From positions 29,654 to 93,653 of the forward strand of contig JAKCCX010000002.1 in assembly GCA_021838715.1 (NCBI GenBank): DNA of 64,000 nucleotides. Direction: 5' to 3'. The notes under the pieces are model-generated. The model was given only the letters and a program-made list of their open reading frames with translations, was not told the DNA's origin and did no database searches. Both the position numbers and the translations under genes were made by a program. Below are positions 58,981 through 64,000 of this stretch, one piece after another. Source of the stretch: Pseudomonadota bacterium (GTDB taxonomy: Bacteria > Pseudomonadota > Gammaproteobacteria > Burkholderiales > Burkholderiaceae_F). Within the stretch, counting starts at the first letter, position 1. Every line of letters begins with the position of its first letter.

Positions 58981-60054
58981 TCACGGCGATGCGGCGGCGG
59001 GAATCTCGGCGAGTACCGCGGCACCATGGATCGGCTGGCAGAACTCCTGGCGGATCACGATCGCTTCGCTCCGCCGGATGTGGAATCCCCGCTCGAGGAG
59101 ACGTTGCGTCCAGTGGCGCGCGCTGTGCGCATACCGCCCGGAGGGCCGCAGCGCGAAGTCCGGGGCGGTGCCGTCGTCTTGCGGCAGGAGTTCGAGCGTG
59201 AAGGCGAACAGGCCTCCCGGGCGCAGCGACCCGGCGACGGCATCGAACACCCCGCCCAGATCGCCGAAGTAGATCAGCGAGTCGGCCATGACGATCAGAT
59301 CGAACCCCGGGCGATCGATCTCCGCCGGATCGATTGCGGCGGGCCGGTTCTGCAGGAATGCCGTCAGTTCGGCGTGGATCAGCCGATCGTAGACGCCGCG
59401 CGCCCGGGCTTTTTCGAGCATCGCCTGCGACAGGTCGACCCCCGTAAGTCGGCGTGCGATCGGCGCCAGTACCGGGCCGCACAGACCGGTGCCGCAGCCG
59501 GCATCGAGGATGTCGCGCGACTGGTCGGCCGGAACGCGGTCTGCGAGCAGGGATCGCATGACCCCCGGACCGTCGTAGGCCAGAATGGAAACGAGCCGAT
59601 GGTCGAACTGTTCGGCCATGCCGTCGAACAAGGTCGCCACATAGCGGTCGGGGGCGCGATCGGGAACGCCCTGGCCGCTGCACGCCGCGAGATGATGCCG
59701 CGCGATCTCATTGTCCGGCTCCTCGGCGAGCCAGGCGCGGTAGCACCGGGCGGCCTCTTCGAACTGACCCAGGCGGTAATGACAGGTGGCAAGGATCTTG
59801 TGCGGCTTTCCGTCCCAGGGCGGCTGCACGTACGCCCGCGCTTCCAGCAACGAGGCTTCTTCGAGGCGGCCGCTTGCGCTGAGGATCGCCGCCAGATTGA
59901 CGAGCGCGGGGACGGTGTCGGGAGCGGCCGCAAGGATGTTGCGGTACATCGATTCGGCTTCCGCCAGGGCGCCGGCGACGTGGGCCGCGTGGGCCCGGTC
60001 GAGTTGATCGCGGATCGGTTCCATCGGTTCTCCGGTTCGTGCGGGGTGGCTCAT
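58981..60054 (-). CDS. TPR-domain SAM-dependent methyltransferase
   Basis: The 357-residue protein begins with TPR-like repeats (about 15-125: AHVAGALAEAESMYRNILAAAPDTVPALVNLAAILSASGRLEEA, repeat breaks implied). A class I methyltransferase domain follows, with ILDAGCGTGLCGPVLAPIA (near 180), LTGVDLSQAMLEKAR and LIVMADSLIYFGDLG. The substrate is unknown; TPR fusion suggests a protein. Start ATG 60054 overlaps the stop of the upstream P-type ATPase (ATGA), so translation is coupled; a second ATG at 60024 is possible. Confidence 0.85.
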   Translation of the reverse strand: MSHPARTGEPMEPIRDQLDRAHAAHVAGALAEAESMYRNILAAAPDTVPALVNLAAILSASGRLEEASLLEARAYVQPPWDGKPHKILATCHYRLGQFEEAARCYRAWLAEEPDNEIARHHLAACSGQGVPDRAPDRYVATLFDGMAEQFDHRLVSILAYDGPGVMRSLLADRVPADQSRDILDAGCGTGLCGPVLAPIARRLTGVDLSQAMLEKARARGVYDRLIHAELTAFLQNRPAAIDPAEIDRPGFDLIVMADSLIYFGDLGGVFDAVAGSLRPGGLFAFTLELLPQDDGTAPDFALRPSGRYAHSARHWTQRLLERGFHIRRSEAIVIRQEFCQPIHGAAVLAEIPAAASP

Positions 60055-62414
60055 CCGAGATGGAAGCGCCGGAACGCCACGCGTTTGGTCAGGTCGAGAA
60101 TCAGTGCGAATGCGGCGACGAGCGCGGCCATGGCGGCGATCAGCCCGGGCGGCACGGCCGCCATCCCGATTCCCGTTGCGGCCAGCGCGCTCACGATCGC
60201 CATGGCGGCGATGCTCGCCCACACCATGGCGGGGGCCGGTGCGAACGACCAGATGTGGTCATCGTTGCGCAGCACGTAGACGTTGGCCTGGGTCGTGAAT
60301 ACGAGCAGCAGGAACACCATGGTGTGGATCCGGTTCGGGCTCAGGGCGTACCGGGCGCATGCCCATTCGTACATGCCCAGGGAAAAGAGGATCGAGATCC
60401 CGGCCAGCACGGCGGCCGCTCCGACGAGTTGGCCGGCGTGCCAGCGCTGCGGCCGGGTCGGAGGCCGCACGCGGTCGATCGCGATGCTCATGGTCAGGAA
60501 GTCGTTGGCGAACAGCAGCAGAACGATCAGCCGGGGCGAGATCACGAAGCCGCCGGTGAGCCAGAGGCCGATCGTCAGGAACACCACGATCTGCAGCGTC
60601 TTGATGACCTTGTTCAGGATGTAGGTCAGCATGCGCCGGTGCACTTCCCGCCCGGTGCCGACCACGGTGAGCACCCCGGACAGTCCGGGGGCGGTGAGAA
60701 CCACGCCCGCCGCCGCCTTGGCGACATCGGTGGCGCTGGCCACCGCGATGCCCAGTTCCGCCTGCCGCAGCGCCGGGGCGTCGTTGACGCCGTCTCCCGT
60801 CATGCCGGCCACATGCCCTGCCTGTTGCATCGCATGGACGATGGCGTACTTGTCCTGCGGCAGCACCCGCGCGTAGATGTCGCACTGCCCGGGATCGCGC
60901 AGGCCGTCGGGGCCCGCCGTGCACACGCGCGCGCCGAGCCCGAGCCGGGCACCGATCGCGCGCGCCGTCTCCAGGGCGTCGCCGGTGGCCATGCTCACGC
61001 GCACGCCCAGGCCGCGCAGCTGTGCGATCAGCTCCGCGGCATCGGGACGCGGCGGATCGGCGAGGCCGATCAGTCCGATCAGCGCGAGGGCTTCGGGCGG
61101 CCCCCCGGCCACGGCGAGCACACGGGCGCCATCGGCAGCGAGTTCCTGCTCGGCGCGCTGCGCCTGCGCACGCACGTCCGCGTTTGCATGGCAGCGGGCG
61201 AGAAGGGCCTCCATCGCACCCTTGAGCGCATGCCACCGCCCGCTATGGGACTCGTATATCCCTTCGCTGCAGCGTGTCGATGGATCGAAGGGATGGAAGT
61301 CGGCACGCGGAGGAACGGGCGCCGCCGATCCGTTCGTCCGATGCGCGGTCAGGATCGCGGCATCGAGCGGGTCTTGCGAGGCGTCGTCGCTGGCGAGGGC
61401 CGCCACCCGCAGCACCTCGGCGGCTGCGGTTCCGCCCAGCGGCCGGACGCCCGAAACCGTCAGCGCGTTCTGCGTCAGGGTGCCGGTCTTGTCCGACAGC
61501 AGCGTGTCCATCGCCGCCGCCTCCTCCACCGCGGGGAGCCGGGTCACGAGCACGCCTCGCCGGGCGAGCTGCGCACTGGCCACCGCCGTCGCCAGCGTGT
61601 AGGTCGCGGGGAGGGCCACGGGGACCGAGGCGACGAGCAGCATCAGCGCGAACACCGCGGTGTCGGCGAGCGGCAGCGCATGCTGGGCGGCGTAGGCGAC
61701 GACCAGGACGATGAGTACGACGTTGAAGAGCACCAGGTGCTTGACGATGGCGAGAATCGTGCGTTGCATGTGGCTCGGGGCGCCGGCGGTGCGCACCAGT
61801 TCGGCCGTTCGGCCGTAATAGGTGCGCGCGCCGGTGGCCGTCACTTCGCCGCTTGCCTCCCCCTGGCGCACGATCGCGCCGGTATATGCGGATTGGCCGG
61901 GTCCGGCGTCGACCGCCAGCGATTCCCCGGTCAGGGCGGACTGATCGAGTGCGACCGCGCCATCGAAGAGTTGCAGGTCCGCCGGCACGAGGTCGCCGGC
62001 CCGCACGTGCACCACGTCGCCGGGCACCAGTTGCGCGGCGGCGATCCGCGTCCATCGTCCGTCGCGCAGCACCCGCGCGGCCACCTGCAGCTGCCGGCGC
62101 AGCAGGGCGAGCGCATCCTGCGCCCGACGCTCCTGGACGTAGGAAACCGCGGCATTGAAGACGAGCAGGAACAGGATGACGAGCGCTTCCTGATCGCGGT
62201 CGAGCGCGCACTGCAGCGCGATGACCGCTTCCAGCATCCACGGCACCGGTCCCCAGAACTTGGCGAGCAATTGCCGCCACCACGGTACGTGCGTTTCCGC
62301 GATGGCGTTGGCGCCGAACACGCGCAGGCGCCGCTCGGCTTCCGCGCCGGCGAGTCCGGTCGTTCGGTCCGTCTGCGGGATGGGGTCGTCCCGCTGCGTT
62401 TCCGGAACCGCCAT
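60051..62414 (-). CDS. P-type ATPase, plasma-membrane H+-ATPase type (P3A)
   Basis: The 787-residue protein has an N-terminal cation-ATPase region (RRLRVFGANAIAE), TGES (SALTGESLAV), the phosphorylation motif SDKTGTLTQNAL (Asp308) and GDGVNDAPALRQAELGIAVA hinge. PEGL-like positions read VASVPVALPATYTLATAVA, the PVALP signature of the P3A proton pumps. No N-terminal metal-binding domain is present. It would export H+ using ATP at the inner membrane, useful in pH homeostasis. It is the first gene of a two-gene unit with the TPR-methyltransferase. Confidence 0.92.
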   Translation of the reverse strand: MAVPETQRDDPIPQTDRTTGLAGAEAERRLRVFGANAIAETHVPWWRQLLAKFWGPVPWMLEAVIALQCALDRDQEALVILFLLVFNAAVSYVQERRAQDALALLRRQLQVAARVLRDGRWTRIAAAQLVPGDVVHVRAGDLVPADLQLFDGAVALDQSALTGESLAVDAGPGQSAYTGAIVRQGEASGEVTATGARTYYGRTAELVRTAGAPSHMQRTILAIVKHLVLFNVVLIVLVVAYAAQHALPLADTAVFALMLLVASVPVALPATYTLATAVASAQLARRGVLVTRLPAVEEAAAMDTLLSDKTGTLTQNALTVSGVRPLGGTAAAEVLRVAALASDDASQDPLDAAILTAHRTNGSAAPVPPRADFHPFDPSTRCSEGIYESHSGRWHALKGAMEALLARCHANADVRAQAQRAEQELAADGARVLAVAGGPPEALALIGLIGLADPPRPDAAELIAQLRGLGVRVSMATGDALETARAIGARLGLGARVCTAGPDGLRDPGQCDIYARVLPQDKYAIVHAMQQAGHVAGMTGDGVNDAPALRQAELGIAVASATDVAKAAAGVVLTAPGLSGVLTVVGTGREVHRRMLTYILNKVIKTLQIVVFLTIGLWLTGGFVISPRLIVLLLFANDFLTMSIAIDRVRPPTRPQRWHAGQLVGAAAVLAGISILFSLGMYEWACARYALSPNRIHTMVFLLLVFTTQANVYVLRNDDHIWSFAPAPAMVWASIAAMAIVSALAATGIGMAAVPPGLIAAMAALVAAFALILDLTKRVAFRRFHLG

Positions 62415-62429
62415 GGGGCTCGGGGGACG

Positions 62430-63458
<1,029 letters not shown>

Positions 63459-63477
63459 GGTGACAAGGATCATATCC

Positions 63478-63503
63478 CCCTCGCCCGAGCCGCCGGGCGA
63501 GGG
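63478..63503. repeat. CCCTC-type hairpin, copy 4, upstream of ruvB
   Basis: CCCTCGCCCG (63478-63487) and CGGGCGAGGG (63494-63503) form a perfect 10-bp stem with a 6-nt loop immediately upstream of ruvB. It resembles the elements at 20764, 30566 and 33910. Confidence 0.75.
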
Positions 63504-63722
63504 CGGGGTGCGCGCGCGGAAGGAACGCCCGTGCGGAGCTAGTGTAGTGCTTCGTTCTGTTTGGAACGTAACTACAGATTGGTGTGGATCATTTTCTGCA
63601 GGATCTGTGGCGCAGCGTGTGTCAATCGATGTGGCGCAGGAACGTCAGTTCTTGACGTTCTCGTGGGGCGGGTCATCCGTGCGCATTGGACGGGGGAAGG
63701 GCGTCGCACACGGGGTCGTGAA
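63504..63722. other. gene-free segment
   Basis: No convincing gene. One perfect hairpin is visible: GAACGTCA (63640-63647), loop GTTCT, TGACGTTC (63653-63660), without a T-run. Confidence 0.5.
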
Positions 63723-63966
63723 CGAGATCCGGGCGCCCTGCACCGGTTCCGGCCCCGGGCCGCGGTCGGCCCTACGGGCCGACTCCGTTGTGCTGCTCGG
63801 CGCCGGGGCGCACGGCCAACTCGCTCTGCGTCCCTCCGGGACGCTACGCTCGGACAGGGGCCGTGAGTCAGAGGTGGAGGCGCGCGATTGCGCGCCGCCC
63901 CGGCGCCTGCGCTGCGCACCGCGCCCCTCAATGGGGCCGGAACCGGTGCAGGGCACCCGGATCTCG
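63723..63966. other. 244-nt nested inverted-repeat element (possible structured RNA or MITE-like element)
   Basis: Outer arms 63723-63756 and 63933-63966 are 34 nt each and complementary at 33 positions. Inside them: hairpin GGCCC-TAC-GGGCC (63768-63780); a 12-bp stem GGCGCCGGGGCG / CGCCCCGGCGCC (63799-63810, 63896-63907); a 7-bp stem CACGGCC / GGCCGTG (63811-63817, 63859-63865); hairpin GCGTCCC-TCC-GGGACGC (63828-63844); and hairpin GGCGCGC-GATT-GCGCGCC (63879-63896). The stems nest without crossing, apart from one shared base at 63896. A minus-strand frame (63995-63645) spans it but has low-complexity translation and is not accepted as a gene. Confidence 0.7.
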
Positions 63967-64000
63967 GCAAACACCGTGGCATTGCAAGATGGCAAGCGCC

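Noticed and set aside
63645..63995. Minus-strand frame of 116 codons at the right edge
   Set aside because: It spans the nested inverted repeats, has low-complexity translation and no start signal; the DNA structure explains the composition better.

Overview
The window reads as chromosomal DNA of a high-GC betaproteobacterium, most likely of the Burkholderiales or a close relative. The evidence is the housekeeping gene order (rplM-rpsI-argC-bactofilin-erpA-anmK-tyrS; carA/carB-greA-yhbY-rlmE-ftsH-folP-glmM-pst/pho), a Burkholderia-type porin, and the Coq7 form of the ubiquinone hydroxylase. Genes are closely packed, with many 1-4 nt stop/start overlaps and frequent GTG or TTG starts. No rRNA or CRISPR array was seen.

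Left third (1-24 kb): a 5'-truncated acyl-CoA ligase, then the biotin genes bioA-bioF-bioD and a secreted Gly/Trp-rich protein. Next come a membrane histidine kinase and a FixJ-type regulator that converge on each other; the regulator is divergent from a three-gene RND efflux operon, which ends in a strong bidirectional terminator facing a porin. After that: coq7, an OsmC protein, ribosomal proteins L13/S9, argC, a small cell-envelope group (coiled-coil membrane protein, bactofilin), erpA, anmK, tyrS and a histidine phosphatase.

Middle (24-40.3 kb): carA and carB with gmhA inserted between them, greA, yhbY, rlmE, ftsH (with a sigma-32-like promoter), folP and glmM. Then pstB-phoU-phoB-phoR, preceded by a good Pho-box match but without pstS, pstC or pstA. 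The core block ends at three tandem tRNA genes (Pro, Arg, His).

Accessory block (about 40.3-53.5 kb), directly after tRNA-His: a decayed PIN-domain toxin, a large Sel1-repeat protein with two CbxX/CfxQ AAA+ modules, an IS66 transposase remnant, and a two-partner secretion pair. The secretion pair consists of a TpsB transporter interrupted by a single in-frame amber codon and an intact 2347-residue TpsA exoprotein. A 36-nt near-identical direct repeat flanks the IS66/two-partner section.

Right part (53.5-64 kb): a DUF1269-like protein, fumC, a membrane EF-hand protein with a 38-residue membrane peptide downstream, an RsuA-type pseudouridine synthase, small envelope proteins, yaeQ, a four-helix membrane protein, a P-type H+-ATPase translationally coupled to a TPR-methyltransferase, and ruvB. 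The last 500 nt contain no convincing gene but do contain a 244-nt, multiply nested inverted-repeat element. The best leads for undescribed biology are this element, the Sel1-AAA-AAA protein, and the EF-hand/small-protein pair.
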